Assembly (NCBI RefSeq): GCF_000576595.1
Contig: NZ_AWSA01000006.1
Coordinates: 1-64,000 of the forward strand
DNA from: Intrasporangium oryzae NRRL B-24470
GTDB lineage: Bacteria > Actinomycetota > Actinomycetes > Actinomycetales > Dermatophilaceae
Reading direction: 5' to 3'
Length of the DNA: 64,000 nucleotides
Part shown: one piece after another, positions 1-8,378 of the stretch
Layout of the letters: every line of letters starts with the position of its first letter
How positions within the stretch are numbered: the stretch's first letter is position 1
Program-made: the position numbers and the translations under genes
Notes under the pieces: generated by a model
What the model was told of the DNA's origin: nothing
Database searches by the model: none
Seen by the model: only the letters and a program-made list of their open reading frames with translations

Positions 1-1
1 G

Positions 2-34
2 CCTGTCACCAACGTCATGACCGAGTACAGCTAG
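2..34 (+). CDS. C-terminal end of a CDS entering from the left edge (partial)
   Basis: Only about ten codons before a TAG stop are visible. Nearly all of them end in G or C, as real genes do here. The stop overlaps the end of the convergent membrane-protein gene by a few bases. Nothing can be said about function, and it could be chance reading frame. Confidence 0.3.
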   Translation, partial: PVTNVMTEYS

Positions 35-921
35 CTGCCGTTCTCTCGCAGCAGCGCCTCGACCTTGCAGTCCATGAAGACGGTGACGGCCTGCTGGCCG
101 TAGCCGAACAGGAACGCGAGCAGGATGAGTGACGCGATCGATGTGTACGTTCCGACCACCACACCGCTGCCGACGGCGATGACGCCGATCACCGCGGTCC
201 ACAGGCCACTCGCGATCTTCATGACCGTCAGGGACGGGCGCGGGTCGAACCAGAACGTGTTGGTGAACGTCTTGTTCGTGACGTAGAGGGAGATGAGGGC
301 GCTGAAGCTTCCGCCGAGCATGCCGAACAGCATGACGAGGCACAGGACGGCCCATCCGGCCGCGGCCGTCGGCTGCGCCGGCTGCGGGATGAGCCGCTCA
401 TCAGGAAAGGCCAGTGCCTGGATGAGCACGGTCGCGATTCCAGCGAGGACGAGACCCGCGGCGATCTCGAGGATGCCGCGCTCCTGCTGGCGCTCCCCTT
501 CATGCTTGGCCTCCGCGACGGCGTGAGCCGTCCGGATCGTCCTCAGCCCGACCTTCTTCCGCGCCTCCGCGTCAGGGTCCTTCTGGAGATCGATGAGGAA
601 CTGCTTCCACTCGTCCGTGCCGAACTCCGCCTTGGCATGCCTCTTGGCGTCGTCCACGACCTCCTTCGGCTGCTTGAGGCCCTCGAGCGCAAGCTCGAGG
701 CGGTGCAGGTCGTCCCACGTCAGGTTTATCTCGGCGCCTCCCAGCCGCTCCGACATGCGCCGGCCCACGGGGAGTCGCTCATCCAGGTGATGCTGCTCTC
801 GGAGCTTCGCGGCCTGCGTCTTCAGCTCGGGCGGAATGGCGACACCAGCGTGCTCGAGCGTCGCCATGTCGTCCTCCAGCAGTGCGGCGCGGTTGCGCGC
901 CAGTACCTTCCATCCGGCCAT
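31..921 (-). CDS. Unknown membrane protein with soluble N-terminal domain and four C-terminal helices
   Basis: I do not recognise this 296-residue protein. Residues 1-148 are charged, helical and soluble-looking. Four hydrophobic segments follow, at about 150-171, 188-213, 233-256 and 261-282. The second has a Gly-rich GMLGGSFSALISL stretch. The start is the ATG that has AAGGGG about 8 nt upstream; two in-frame GTG codons lie 3 and 9 bases earlier. The layout of a soluble sensor or effector part followed by a membrane module is seen in many unnamed bacterial proteins, including some accessory ones. Codon use is slightly less G/C-biased than in the housekeeping neighbours. No partner gene is visible, so no role is proposed. 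Confidence 0.75.
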   Translation of the reverse strand: MAGWKVLARNRAALLEDDMATLEHAGVAIPPELKTQAAKLREQHHLDERLPVGRRMSERLGGAEINLTWDDLHRLELALEGLKQPKEVVDDAKRHAKAEFGTDEWKQFLIDLQKDPDAEARKKVGLRTIRTAHAVAEAKHEGERQQERGILEIAAGLVLAGIATVLIQALAFPDERLIPQPAQPTAAAGWAVLCLVMLFGMLGGSFSALISLYVTNKTFTNTFWFDPRPSLTVMKIASGLWTAVIGVIAVGSGVVVGTYTSIASLILLAFLFGYGQQAVTVFMDCKVEALLRENGS

Positions 922-1027
922 CACGGACACCCCTTTTCGCCGACATGTTCACGATGTCGCCGTCGTGGTGGCCGAACCAAGGGCGAAGGGCCCCCTTCTT
1001 CCGCGCGAGAGACGTCCGCGGCGGGGC

Positions 1028-1345
1028 TCAGGCCTCGAGGGCCTCTTCACTGTCCGGGGCCTGTTCTAGCTCGGCGATGAGGGACTCGAGCTCCTCGCGG
1101 GTCTGCTCGATCGTGCCGCGGGTGTTGCTGATGATGAAGTGCCGACGCCGGTTGTTGGCGACCGAGAGCCCGACACCGAGCCGCGAACGGGCGTGCTTGC
1201 GGTTCCACAGCCGCTCGAGCTGGGGGCCGCCCTCCCAGTCGACAGGGGCGCTCAGCCAGCCCATGATGTCGACGATCGGCCCCTCGGGGCTCGACCGGCG
1301 GTTCTTCGGCTCCTCGAAACCATCCACGGTGATGCGCTCGTCCAT
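1028..1345 (-). CDS. Conserved-looking small protein of unknown function
   Basis: 105 residues, unrecognised. It has a basic middle (NRKHARSRLG, NNRRRHF) and an acidic, probably coiled C-terminus rich in Glu and Leu. The frame stays open further upstream to 1522, but I place the start at the ATG at 1345. A TACCGT box (1353-1358) ends exactly 7 nt before it, as at other leaderless genes in this window. It is transcribed divergently from the NlpC/P60 gene, with 67 bp between them, and may be a cytosolic nucleic-acid- or protein-binding factor, although nothing proves this. Confidence 0.6.
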   Translation of the reverse strand: MDERITVDGFEEPKNRRSSPEGPIVDIMGWLSAPVDWEGGPQLERLWNRKHARSRLGVGLSVANNRRRHFIISNTRGTIEQTREELESLIAELEQAPDSEEALEA

Positions 1346-1412
1346 ACCTCTGACGGTACGACCGCCGGAGGTCTCCCGGAAGCCTTTTCGCCCCCGTGCG
1401 AGGATGTTCGGC

Positions 1413-2216
1413 GTGTCCGACTCGACCCGCACCGCCGTAGCCACCGCCGCACTCGTCTCCGTCCCGGTCACCACGATGTGGATCGCGCCCGACAGTCCGC
1501 GCACGGTCGACGCGCCCATCACGGCAGACTCGCCCGACGCGGAGCGATGGCTCGCCGGGCTCGACGCGCGTCCCGAGGACGACGAGTCCGGTGACGGGCG
1601 GCTCGGCCTCCACGGACGTATCGAGTCGCAGCTCGTCGCGGGTGAGCCCGTCCGCGTCGTCGGCGCCGACGAGTCCGGGCGCTGGTCGCGTGTGGTGGCG
1701 CCGTGGCAGCTCTCGCCGAAGGACGACGCCGGCTACCCCGGCTGGGTCCCCACCGCCCACCTCTCCCCAGTCGCCGCGGGCGAGTCGCCGGCGACCGAGT
1801 CGGTCGCGGGTGCCCCCGTCGCGACGGTCGATGCGGCGACCCTCGACGCCGAGCACCCGGCGCTCGCCCTCGCCCGCGAGCACCTCGGCCTGCTCTACCT
1901 GTGGGGCGGGCTCACCCCGCTCGGCCTCGACTGCTCCGGGCTCGTCCACCACACCTGGCGCCGGTTCGGGATCGTCGTTCCTCGGGACGCCTACGCCCAG
2001 GCGGAGTTCGCCGAACCCGTCGCACTGGACGCTGTCGCCCCGGGTGACCTCTACTTCTTCGCACGCCCCGGCCGTCGGATCCATCACGTCGGCATCGTCG
2101 TCCGGCCCGGGCGGATGGTCCACGCCTCGGAGACGGGGGGCGTCCTCGTCGAGGAGGACCTCACCGCCGACCGCATCGACACGCTCGTGGTCGCCGGACG
2201 TCTCCCCCGGCCGTGA
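1413..2216 (+). CDS. NlpC/P60 peptidase with N-terminal SH3b-like domain
   Basis: Likely a gamma-D-glutamyl-diamino-acid endopeptidase acting on peptidoglycan peptides. Residues about 60-120 look like a bacterial SH3 domain (PVRVVGADESGRWSRV, GYPGWVP). Residues about 145-265 are the NlpC/P60 domain, with catalytic Cys174 in LDCSGLVHHTW, His225 in HHVGIV and a third polar residue probably His237. No signal peptide is evident, so like YkfC-type enzymes it may recycle muropeptides in the cytosol. The start is the GTG with GCGAGGA about 8 nt upstream; an in-frame ATG at 1404 lies inside that ribosome-binding site. Its stop overlaps the GTG of the following exporter (GTGA), so the two are translationally coupled. 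Confidence 0.88.
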   Translation: MSDSTRTAVATAALVSVPVTTMWIAPDSPRTVDAPITADSPDAERWLAGLDARPEDDESGDGRLGLHGRIESQLVAGEPVRVVGADESGRWSRVVAPWQLSPKDDAGYPGWVPTAHLSPVAAGESPATESVAGAPVATVDAATLDAEHPALALAREHLGLLYLWGGLTPLGLDCSGLVHHTWRRFGIVVPRDAYAQAEFAEPVALDAVAPGDLYFFARPGRRIHHVGIVVRPGRMVHASETGGVLVEEDLTADRIDTLVVAGRLPRP

Positions 2217-3091
2217 GGGTCGACCGTCGCACCGCGCCCCTTCTCGTCCTCGGCGGAGTCGTCTCGGTCCAGTTCGGCGGCGCGCTCGCGGCAACCCTCG
2301 TCCCGAAGATCGGCGCCGCCGGCTCGGTCACGCTGCGCCTGCTCTTCGCGACCCTGGTGCTGTATGCCGTCGCCCGCCCGTCGTGGCGCGGCCGCTCCCG
2401 CTCGGCCTGGGTCACCGTCCTCCTCTTCGGCTTGGCGCTCGCGGCGATGAACACGGCGTTCTACGCCTCGCTCGCACACCTGCCCATCGGCGTCGCCGTC
2501 ACCATCGAGTTCCTCGGGCCGCTCACCCTCGCCGCCGTCCTCAGCCGCCGCCCGACGGACTTCGCCGCGGTCGCCGCGGCCGCCCTCGGGGTCGCGCTCG
2601 TCTCGGGGGCGTTCGACGCGTCGTGGGACCGGTACGACCCGATCGGGATCGTCTTCGCCGCGATCGCCGGGGCGATGTGGGCCGCCTACATCGTCCTCAG
2701 CCAGCGCACCGGTCGGGCCTTTGCGGGCCTCGACGGACTCGCCCTCGCCCTCATCGTCTCGACCGTCGCCGTGGCCCCCTTCGGGCTGGCCACGGTCTCG
2801 GAGTGGACGCCGGCCATCATCGGGCTCGGCCTCGGCATCGCCATGCTCTCGTCGGTGCTGCCCTACTCCCTCGAGCTCATGGCACTGCGGCACCTCAGTC
2901 CGCGGGTCTTCGGGGTCCTGCTCAGCCTCGAGCCGGCCGTGGCCGCGCTGGCGGGGTTTCTCGTGCTCGGCCAGGTGCTCGACCTCCCGCAGGTGGCCGG
3001 TATGGCGCTCGTGGTCGCGGCCAGCGCCATCGTCCTGGGCTCGCCCGGACGGCGGATCACGCCGCCGGACCCGACGGTCGCGCCGGGATGA
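2213..3091 (+). CDS. EamA/RhtA-like drug-metabolite transporter
   Basis: A 292-residue inner-membrane protein with about ten hydrophobic segments arranged as two EamA repeats, in the range of RhtA and YdcZ-type exporters. RhtA-like features include GVAVTIEFLGPL in the first repeat and SSVLPYSLELMALRHL with LLSLEPAVAALAG in the second. Relatives export amino acids such as threonine and homoserine, or small metabolites. It starts at a GTG whose last two bases are part of the upstream NlpC/P60 stop (4-nt overlap), which suggests export of an amino acid or peptide released by that peptidase. Substrate is not determinable from sequence. Confidence 0.88.
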   Translation: MRVDRRTAPLLVLGGVVSVQFGGALAATLVPKIGAAGSVTLRLLFATLVLYAVARPSWRGRSRSAWVTVLLFGLALAAMNTAFYASLAHLPIGVAVTIEFLGPLTLAAVLSRRPTDFAAVAAAALGVALVSGAFDASWDRYDPIGIVFAAIAGAMWAAYIVLSQRTGRAFAGLDGLALALIVSTVAVAPFGLATVSEWTPAIIGLGLGIAMLSSVLPYSLELMALRHLSPRVFGVLLSLEPAVAALAGFLVLGQVLDLPQVAGMALVVAASAIVLGSPGRRITPPDPTVAPG

Positions 3092-3105
3092 GTGCCGAAT
3101 GCGGC

Positions 3106-3136
3106 TTGACCTCAAGCACACATGAACTCCTACCGT
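3106..3136 (+). promoter_or_regulatory. MerR-type promoter with 19-bp spacer
   Basis: The -35 TTGACC (3106-3111) and -10 TACCGT (3131-3136) are separated by 19 bp rather than 17. A long spacer is the hallmark of promoters that a MerR-family activator untwists. The left arm CTTGACCTCAAG is itself a perfect dyad and resembles SoxR/MerR half sites; the right arm CATGAAC matches it only partly. The start point predicted 6-7 nt after the -10 falls on the ATG of the MFS gene. Confidence 0.6.
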
Positions 3137-3142
3137 CGCCGT

Positions 3143-4510
3143 ATGACGACTTCCACGGCCCCCGCTGTGCAGCCTGAGACCGACCAGACCGGCGGCCTGC
3201 TCTCCACCGCCCACCGGGCCACGACGATCGGGATCTTCGCCCTCGTCTCGCTCCACGCGTTCGAGTCGCTCGCCCTGACCACGGTCATGCCGACGATCGC
3301 CAAGGACCTCGACGGTGCGTCGCTCTACGCGATGGCCTTCACGGCCACCCTCGCCGCGGGCATCGTCAGCGTCGTCTGGTCCGGCAACCTCGCCGACCGC
3401 CGCGGCCCCCGGCTCCCCCTCCTCATCGGGCTGCTCCTCTTCGCGCTCGGCCTCGTCGGCGCCGGGCTCGCACCGACGATGCCCGTCCTCGTGGCCACCC
3501 GCGTCGTGCAGGGCCTCGGGGCCGGCATGACGAGCACCGCGCTCTACGTGCTTGTGACCCGCGTCTACCCGGCCCGCCTGCACACGGCGGTCTTCGCCGG
3601 GTTCGCCGCTGCGTGGGTCGTCCCCTCCGTCGTCGGCCCGTTCGTTGCCGGGCTCATCACCCAGTCACTCGGGTGGCGCTGGGTGTTCGGCCTGTCCCTT
3701 CTCGTCCTCGTCGTGGCGGCCGGCCTGCTGGGACGGATCCTGCCCGCCCTGCGACAGCCTCTCGCCGCCGTGCCGTGGCGCCGCCGGGCCATCGTGGCCT
3801 CCGTGACACTCGCCGTCGCCGTCCTCGTCCTCAACGCCGCCGCCGGCGAGGCCGGTACCGGTGCCATCCTGTCCGCCGCCGCCGCGACCGTCGTGCTCGT
3901 GGCCTCCCTCCGTCCCCTGCTCCCGCGTGGGACGCTGACGGCTCGTCGCGGGCTGCCCACGGACGTCACGGTGCGCGGGCTCTCCTTCGCGGCCTTCGCC
4001 GGGGCGGAGATCTACCTGCCGAGGCTCCTCACCGAACGTGACGGGTTCCCGCCCGCCCTCGCCGGGCTATCTCTCACGGCAACGGGGGTCACCTGGTTCG
4101 TCGGATCGAGCATCCAGGGCCGCTGGAGCAGCCGGTTCGAGATCGGTCGGACCGTCCGGTTCGGCCTCGCGGTCGAGGCCGTGGCCCTCGCGGCGCTCGC
4201 CATCGGCGTCGCCCTCGACGCGCCGGCTTGGGTGCTCATCGCCCTCTTCCCGCTCGTCGGGTTCGGGATCGGCACCCTCGCGCCGCGCGTCACGACGCAG
4301 GCCCTGGGGCGCGCCGACGACGACAACCAGGGTTTCGTCAGCTCGGCACTGCAGATCGGCGACTCCGCCGGGGCGGCGACCGCCCTGTCCACGACGGCGA
4401 TCCTCTTCGCCGTCGCCGGCTCGGTCGTCCCGGGGGCCTACGTCGTCGTGTTCGCCGCGGCGGCTGTGCCGGCCCTCCTCGGCTGGCTCATCGCCCTGCG
4501 GGTGCGTTGA
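3143..4510 (+). CDS. MFS drug-exporter family transporter
   Basis: 455 residues with about twelve to fourteen hydrophobic segments. It carries MFS motif A (SGNLADRRGPR) between helices 2 and 3 and an antiporter-like motif C region (AAWVVPSVVGPFVAG), as in EmrB/QacA-type proton-coupled exporters of toxic organic compounds. An ATG 21 bases upstream (3122) is in frame but lies inside the predicted promoter spacer. The ATG at 3143 sits 6 nt after the -10 and lacks a ribosome-binding site, so I treat it as leaderless. Control by a MerR-type activator is inferred from the promoter; the regulator gene is not in the window. Confidence 0.85.
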   Translation: MTTSTAPAVQPETDQTGGLLSTAHRATTIGIFALVSLHAFESLALTTVMPTIAKDLDGASLYAMAFTATLAAGIVSVVWSGNLADRRGPRLPLLIGLLLFALGLVGAGLAPTMPVLVATRVVQGLGAGMTSTALYVLVTRVYPARLHTAVFAGFAAAWVVPSVVGPFVAGLITQSLGWRWVFGLSLLVLVVAAGLLGRILPALRQPLAAVPWRRRAIVASVTLAVAVLVLNAAAGEAGTGAILSAAAATVVLVASLRPLLPRGTLTARRGLPTDVTVRGLSFAAFAGAEIYLPRLLTERDGFPPALAGLSLTATGVTWFVGSSIQGRWSSRFEIGRTVRFGLAVEAVALAALAIGVALDAPAWVLIALFPLVGFGIGTLAPRVTTQALGRADDDNQGFVSSALQIGDSAGAATALSTTAILFAVAGSVVPGAYVVVFAAAAVPALLGWLIALRVR

Positions 4511-4525
4511 GCCGGCTCTCGGACC

Positions 4526-5590
4526 TCAGCTCGCCGTCGGGTCGGTGGTCTCGGTGGCCTCGTTCACGCCGGTCCTTCCGGATGACTCCGCGGTTGCCGC
4601 CACCGAGGCGGCCTCGCGGCGCCCGTCACGCCGGGTCTTCCAGAGGCTGGCCACGGTCGTGACGCCGAGGATGAGGACGATCATCCCGAGGGAGACCAGG
4701 ATCGGGATCTCGGGGATGTTGTCGAACGGCTGCCCGTTGTTGATGAACGGCAGGCTGTTCTCGTGGAGGGCGTGCAGGATCAGCTTGACGCCGATGAACC
4801 CGAGCAACACCGCCAGGCCGATGCTGAGGTAGACGAGCCGCTTGAGCAGGCCGCCGATGAGGAAGTAGAGCTGGCGCAGGCCCATCAGGGCGAAGATGTT
4901 CGCCGTGAGGACGAGGTACGGCTCCTTCGTCAGACCGTAGATCGCGGGGATCGAGTCGAGGGCGAAGAGCAGGTCCGTCGTGCCCAGCGCCAGGATGACG
5001 ATGAGCATCGGGGTGACCACGCGCTTGCCTCGCTGCACGACCGTCAGGTGCGTCCCGTGCCACTCCTTCGTCGCCGGGAAGCGGCGCTCGATGAAGAGCA
5101 GGAAGCGGTTCTCGTGGTACTCGTCGTCGTCGGACTCGCCGCCGCGCGCCAGCTTGATCGCCGTGTAGATGAGGAAGGCGCCGAAGAGGTAGAACACCCA
5201 CGAGTACGCGTTGATCACCACTGCGCCGAGCGCGATGAAGATACCGCGCAGGACGATCGCGATGATGATGCCGATCAGGAGGGCCGACTGCTGGAGCTTG
5301 GCCGGAACCCGGAAGCTGCTCATGATCAGGATGAAGACGAAGAGGTTGTCGACCGAGAGGGAGTACTCGGTCAGCCAGCCCGCGTAGAACTCGCCTGCGT
5401 ACTGCCCGCCGTACTGCCACCACACGAAGAGGCCGAAGAGCACGGCGAGGCCGACGTAGAAGGCGAGGGCGCGGCCCGCCTCGGCCATCGAGGGGACGTG
5501 CGGGCGACGGGCGATGATGAAGACATCGATCGCGAGGGCGATGGCCATCAGGCCGATCGTGAGGTACCAGCCCCAAGCTGGAACGTTCAT
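4526..5590 (-). CDS. TerC-family integral membrane protein (Alx/TerC-like, probable Mn2+ exporter)
   Basis: 354 residues with about nine hydrophobic segments. The TerC family hallmark is two acidic membrane motifs: LTEYSLSVDNLFVFILIMS near residue 85, and TTDLLFALDSIPAIYGLT near residue 205. Family members such as E. coli Alx and B. subtilis YceF/YkoY are linked to manganese efflux, in some cases during secretion of metalloenzymes. The C-terminal 35 residues are polar and cytosolic. The ATG has GGAAGG 8-10 nt upstream, and that site is captured in a hairpin next to a yybP-ykoY-like riboswitch, matching the known regulation of this family. It runs convergently toward the MFS gene, with 15 bp between the two stops. 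Confidence 0.9.
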   Translation of the reverse strand: MNVPAWGWYLTIGLMAIALAIDVFIIARRPHVPSMAEAGRALAFYVGLAVLFGLFVWWQYGGQYAGEFYAGWLTEYSLSVDNLFVFILIMSSFRVPAKLQQSALLIGIIIAIVLRGIFIALGAVVINAYSWVFYLFGAFLIYTAIKLARGGESDDDEYHENRFLLFIERRFPATKEWHGTHLTVVQRGKRVVTPMLIVILALGTTDLLFALDSIPAIYGLTKEPYLVLTANIFALMGLRQLYFLIGGLLKRLVYLSIGLAVLLGFIGVKLILHALHENSLPFINNGQPFDNIPEIPILVSLGMIVLILGVTTVASLWKTRRDGRREAASVAATAESSGRTGVNEATETTDPTAS

Positions 5591-5599
5591 GCGGGGACA

Positions 5600-5631
5600 A
5601 CCTTCCGGTCACGAGAGAAGTAACCGGAGGT
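5600..5631 (-). promoter_or_regulatory. Ribosome-binding-site sequestering hairpin of the terC leader
   Basis: In the transcript ACCTCCGGTTAC (5631-5620) can pair with GTGACCGGAAGGT (5612-5600) around a 7-nt loop, with one G-U pair and one bulged A. This stem buries the GGAAGG ribosome-binding site of the TerC gene. Its 5' arm contains CCTCCG, which is also the 3' strand of the riboswitch P1 helix, so the two structures are mutually exclusive. Confidence 0.6.
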
Positions 5632-5727
5632 CTCTCCCGCCCGGCATACCGCCGGACCGACGGGACCGGGAGTGATGGTGTCTGCTCCGTGATGACGAGC
5701 CCGTCGTTTCGGGGATACTCCCCTCCG
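5625..5727 (-). ncRNA. yybP-ykoY-type manganese riboswitch
   Basis: Reading the minus strand, CGGAGG (5727-5722) and CCTCCG (5630-5625) form a closing P1 helix. Just inside it lie GGGGAGTA on the 5' side and GGGAGAGACC on the 3' side, the two conserved segments that form the metal pocket of the yybP-ykoY family. The roughly 100-nt size, the position 35 nt before a terC start, and the family's known link to TerC/Alx genes all agree. Made from memory of the consensus; a covariance search would settle it. Confidence 0.75.
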
Positions 5728-5737
5728 TGAACGCCTG

Positions 5738-5766
5738 AGTCTTTCACCACCCGGGGCTGGTCTCAA
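5738..5766 (-). promoter_or_regulatory. Candidate promoter of the terC riboswitch transcript
   Basis: TTGAGA (5766-5761), a 17-bp spacer, then AAGACT (5743-5738). The predicted start would fall a few nucleotides before the riboswitch P1 helix. The -10 is a weak match. Confidence 0.4.
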
Positions 5767-5794
5767 CTCCACCCCCCAAGAGCGCGAACCGGGC

Positions 5795-5813
5795 CGGTCC
5801 GGATGTCGGACCG
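5795..5813 (-). terminator. Weak hairpin after the yjbR-like gene
   Basis: CGGTCCG and CGGACCG form a 7-bp stem with a 5-nt loop, 28 bp after the stop of the yjbR-like gene. There is no U-run, as is common in high-GC genomes. Confidence 0.35.
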
Positions 5814-5841
5814 CGCGACGCTCCGAGAGAGCTCGGCGTGA

Positions 5842-6216
5842 TCAGCTCGGGCCCACCGGACGACGGCTGCGGGGCAGCCCGGACACGACGATCTCGTAGG
5901 AGGTCTCGAGCGCCTCCATGAGCTCGTCCTCCTCGATCGCGCCCGTGGTGCGCAGGCTGTTCCAGCCGTGTCGGCCGATGTAGGCCATCACCGAGGCGTC
6001 GTCGGGGAAACGGTGCAGCCACTCGTCGGCCTCGGTGCGGCTGCGGGCGCACTTGACCCCGAGCGACTCGGAACCGAGGAAGGCGAAGATCTTGTCCCCG
6101 ACCTTGGCGACCGTGTCGCCCTCCCACGGCGAGTCCTCCCAAGCGCCGGGCAGCGCCAGCGCAGCCTCGCGGAGCCGACGGGCGAGGTCGGGCCGGGTCG
6201 AGCGCCGCGCCGTCAT
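5842..6216 (-). CDS. MmcQ/YjbR family protein (cyanobacterial-type DNA-binding fold)
   Basis: 124 residues matching the YjbR/MmcQ fold: the N-terminal helix ends in [17 protein letters not shown], then comes DKIFAFLG, and the C-terminal half has [18 protein letters not shown] followed by a long helix. Proteins of this family have a CyaY-like double-wing fold and have been suggested to bind DNA; no enzymatic role is established. Its ATG overlaps the uvrB stop by 4 nt (ATGA), so it is made from the uvrB message. That hints at a role in, or simple hitch-hiking with, nucleotide excision repair. Confidence 0.82.
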   Translation of the reverse strand: MTARRSTRPDLARRLREAALALPGAWEDSPWEGDTVAKVGDKIFAFLGSESLGVKCARSRTEADEWLHRFPDDASVMAYIGRHGWNSLRTTGAIEEDELMEALETSYEIVVSGLPRSRRPVGPS

Positions 6217-8327
6217 CGCGTGGCAGCGCTCATCTGCCGGAGCTCCTTCTTGAGCTCGCCCAGCTCGTCGCGAAGGCGCGCCGCGAGCTCGAAGTGCAGC
6301 TCGGCCGCCGCCTGGTGCATCTGCGTCGTCAGCTCCTGGATGAGGCCTGCGAGGTCGGCGGCAGCCATGTCGGCGGGGCGGCTCGTCACGCCACCGGCCG
6401 AGACACCGACGTCGGCCGCCATCGCGCCGCGCCCGGCGCCGCTCTTGCCGCGCGACTGCATCCGGCCGGAGCCGATGAGCTCCTGGGTGTCGGCGTCCTC
6501 GCGCTCGAGCAGGTCGGTGATGTCGGCGATCTTCTTGCGCAGCGGCTGCGGGTCGAGCCCGCGCTCCTTGTTGTAGGCGATCTGCTTCTCGCGGCGCCGG
6601 TTGGTCTCGTCGAGCGCCTCCTGCATCGAGGGCGTGACCTTGTCGGCGTACATGTGGACCTGGCCGGAGACGTTGCGGGCCGCGCGGCCGATGGTCTGGA
6701 TGAGGCTGCGCGTCGAGCGGAGGAACCCCTCCTTGTCGGCGTCGAGGATCGACACGAGGGACACCTCGGGCAGGTCGAGACCCTCGCGGAGCAGGTTGAT
6801 GCCGACGAGCACGTCGAAGACGCCCTGGCGCAGCTCGCGGAGCAGCTCGACCCGGCGCAGCGTGTCGATGTCGCTGTGGAGGTAGCGGACGCGGATGCCC
6901 TTGTCGAGGAGGTAGTCGGTGAGGTCCTCGGCCATCTTCTTCGTCAGGGTCGTGACGAGGACGCGCTCGTTGCGCTTGGTCCGTTCCTGGATTTCGTGCA
7001 TGAGGTCGTCGATCTGGCCCTTGGTCGGCTTGAGGACGACCTCGGGGTCGACGAGCCCCGTCGGGCGGATGATCTGCTCGACCGGCGGACCGGACTTGGC
7101 CAGCTCGTACTCGCCGGGCGTCGCCGAGAGGTAGATCGTCTGGCCGATCCGCTCGAGGAACTCCTCCCACTTGAGGGGACGGTTGTCCATCGCGCTCGGC
7201 AGCCGGAAGCCGTGCTCGACGAGCATGCGCTTGCGGGACATGTCGCCTTCGTACATCGCCCCGATCTGAGGGACGGTCTGGTGCGACTCGTCGAGGACGA
7301 GCAGGAAGTCCTCGGGGAAGTAGTCGAGCAGGCAGTTGGGGGCCGACCCCGCAGTGCGGCCGTCGATGTGGCGGCTGTAGTTCTCGATGCCGTTGCAGAA
7401 GCCGACCTGGCGCATCATCTCGATGTCGTAGGTCGTGCGCATCCGCAGGCGCTGGGCCTCGAGGAGCTTGCCCTGCTTCTCGAACGCGGCGAGCTGGTCC
7501 TCGAGCTCGAGCTCGATGCCGCGGATGGCCCGCTCCATCCGCTCGGGGCCGGCGACGTAGTGGGAGGCCGGGAAGACATACATCTCCCGCTCCTCGTTGA
7601 CGACCTCACCGGTGACGGGGTGGAGGGTGTAGATCCGCTCGATCTCGTCGCCGAAGAACTCGATCCGGATCGCGAGCTCCTCGTAGACCGGGATGATCTC
7701 GACGGTGTCGCCTCGCACCCGGAACGTCCCGCGGGTGAACGCGAGGTCGTTGCGGGTGTACTGCATCTCGACGAACCGGCGCAGCAGCGTGTCGCGCTCG
7801 ATCTCCTGGCCGACCTTGAGCCGTGCCATGCGGTCGACGTACTCCTGCGGAGTGCCGAGGCCGTAGATGCATGAGACGGAGGCGACGACGATGACGTCAC
7901 GGCGTGTCAGGAGGGAGTTGGTCGCGGAGTGCCGCAGCCGCTCGACCTCCTCGTTGACCGAGCTGTCCTTCTCGATGTAGGTGTCGGTCTGCGGGATGTA
8001 CGCCTCGGGCTGGTAGTAGTCGTAGTACGAGACGAAGTACTCGACGGCGTTGTTGGGCAGCAGCTCGCGGAACTCGTTGGCGAGCTGCGCGGCGAGCGTC
8101 TTGTTGGGCGCCATGACGAGCGTGGGCCGCTGGACCTGCTCGATGAGCCAGGCGGTCGTCGCCGACTTGCCCGTGCCGGTGGCGCCGAGCAGGACCGTGT
8201 CGGTCTCGCCCGCCTTGACCCGGCGCGCGAGCTCGGCGATCGCGGTCGGCTGGTCACCGCTCGGGGTGTATTCCGAGATGACCTCGAAGGGGGCCACCGT
8301 GCGCTGCAGGTCGGTCGTGGGACGCAT
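6213..8327 (-). CDS. uvrB: UvrABC system protein B (excision nuclease helicase subunit)
   Basis: 704 residues, a normal UvrB length. UvrB receives damaged DNA from UvrA, probes the strand and recruits UvrC. Walker A GATGTGKS is at residues 48-55. The damage-probing beta-hairpin region [20 protein letters not shown] follows near residue 100, with DESH in the middle and conserved helicase motifs ([23 protein letters not shown]) after it. The C-terminal UVR coiled-coil that contacts UvrC is at about 660-695 ([20 protein letters not shown]). There is no ribosome-binding site at the ATG. Instead TACGGT (8339-8334) ends 6 nt before it, consistent with a leaderless message. The yjbR-like gene is co-translated downstream. 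Confidence 0.97.
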   Translation of the reverse strand: MRPTTDLQRTVAPFEVISEYTPSGDQPTAIAELARRVKAGETDTVLLGATGTGKSATTAWLIEQVQRPTLVMAPNKTLAAQLANEFRELLPNNAVEYFVSYYDYYQPEAYIPQTDTYIEKDSSVNEEVERLRHSATNSLLTRRDVIVVASVSCIYGLGTPQEYVDRMARLKVGQEIERDTLLRRFVEMQYTRNDLAFTRGTFRVRGDTVEIIPVYEELAIRIEFFGDEIERIYTLHPVTGEVVNEEREMYVFPASHYVAGPERMERAIRGIELELEDQLAAFEKQGKLLEAQRLRMRTTYDIEMMRQVGFCNGIENYSRHIDGRTAGSAPNCLLDYFPEDFLLVLDESHQTVPQIGAMYEGDMSRKRMLVEHGFRLPSAMDNRPLKWEEFLERIGQTIYLSATPGEYELAKSGPPVEQIIRPTGLVDPEVVLKPTKGQIDDLMHEIQERTKRNERVLVTTLTKKMAEDLTDYLLDKGIRVRYLHSDIDTLRRVELLRELRQGVFDVLVGINLLREGLDLPEVSLVSILDADKEGFLRSTRSLIQTIGRAARNVSGQVHMYADKVTPSMQEALDETNRRREKQIAYNKERGLDPQPLRKKIADITDLLEREDADTQELIGSGRMQSRGKSGAGRGAMAADVGVSAGGVTSRPADMAAADLAGLIQELTTQMHQAAAELHFELAARLRDELGELKKELRQMSAATR

Positions 8328-8378
8328 GGGTCAACCGTACGTCGCCGCACCGACAGTGCCGATCCCGTGTGCCGCCGA

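Noticed and set aside
3116-3145. An ATG at 3122 as the start of the MFS exporter
   Set aside because: It lies between the -35 and -10 of the best promoter, so it would not be in the transcript; the ATG at 3143 fits the leaderless pattern.
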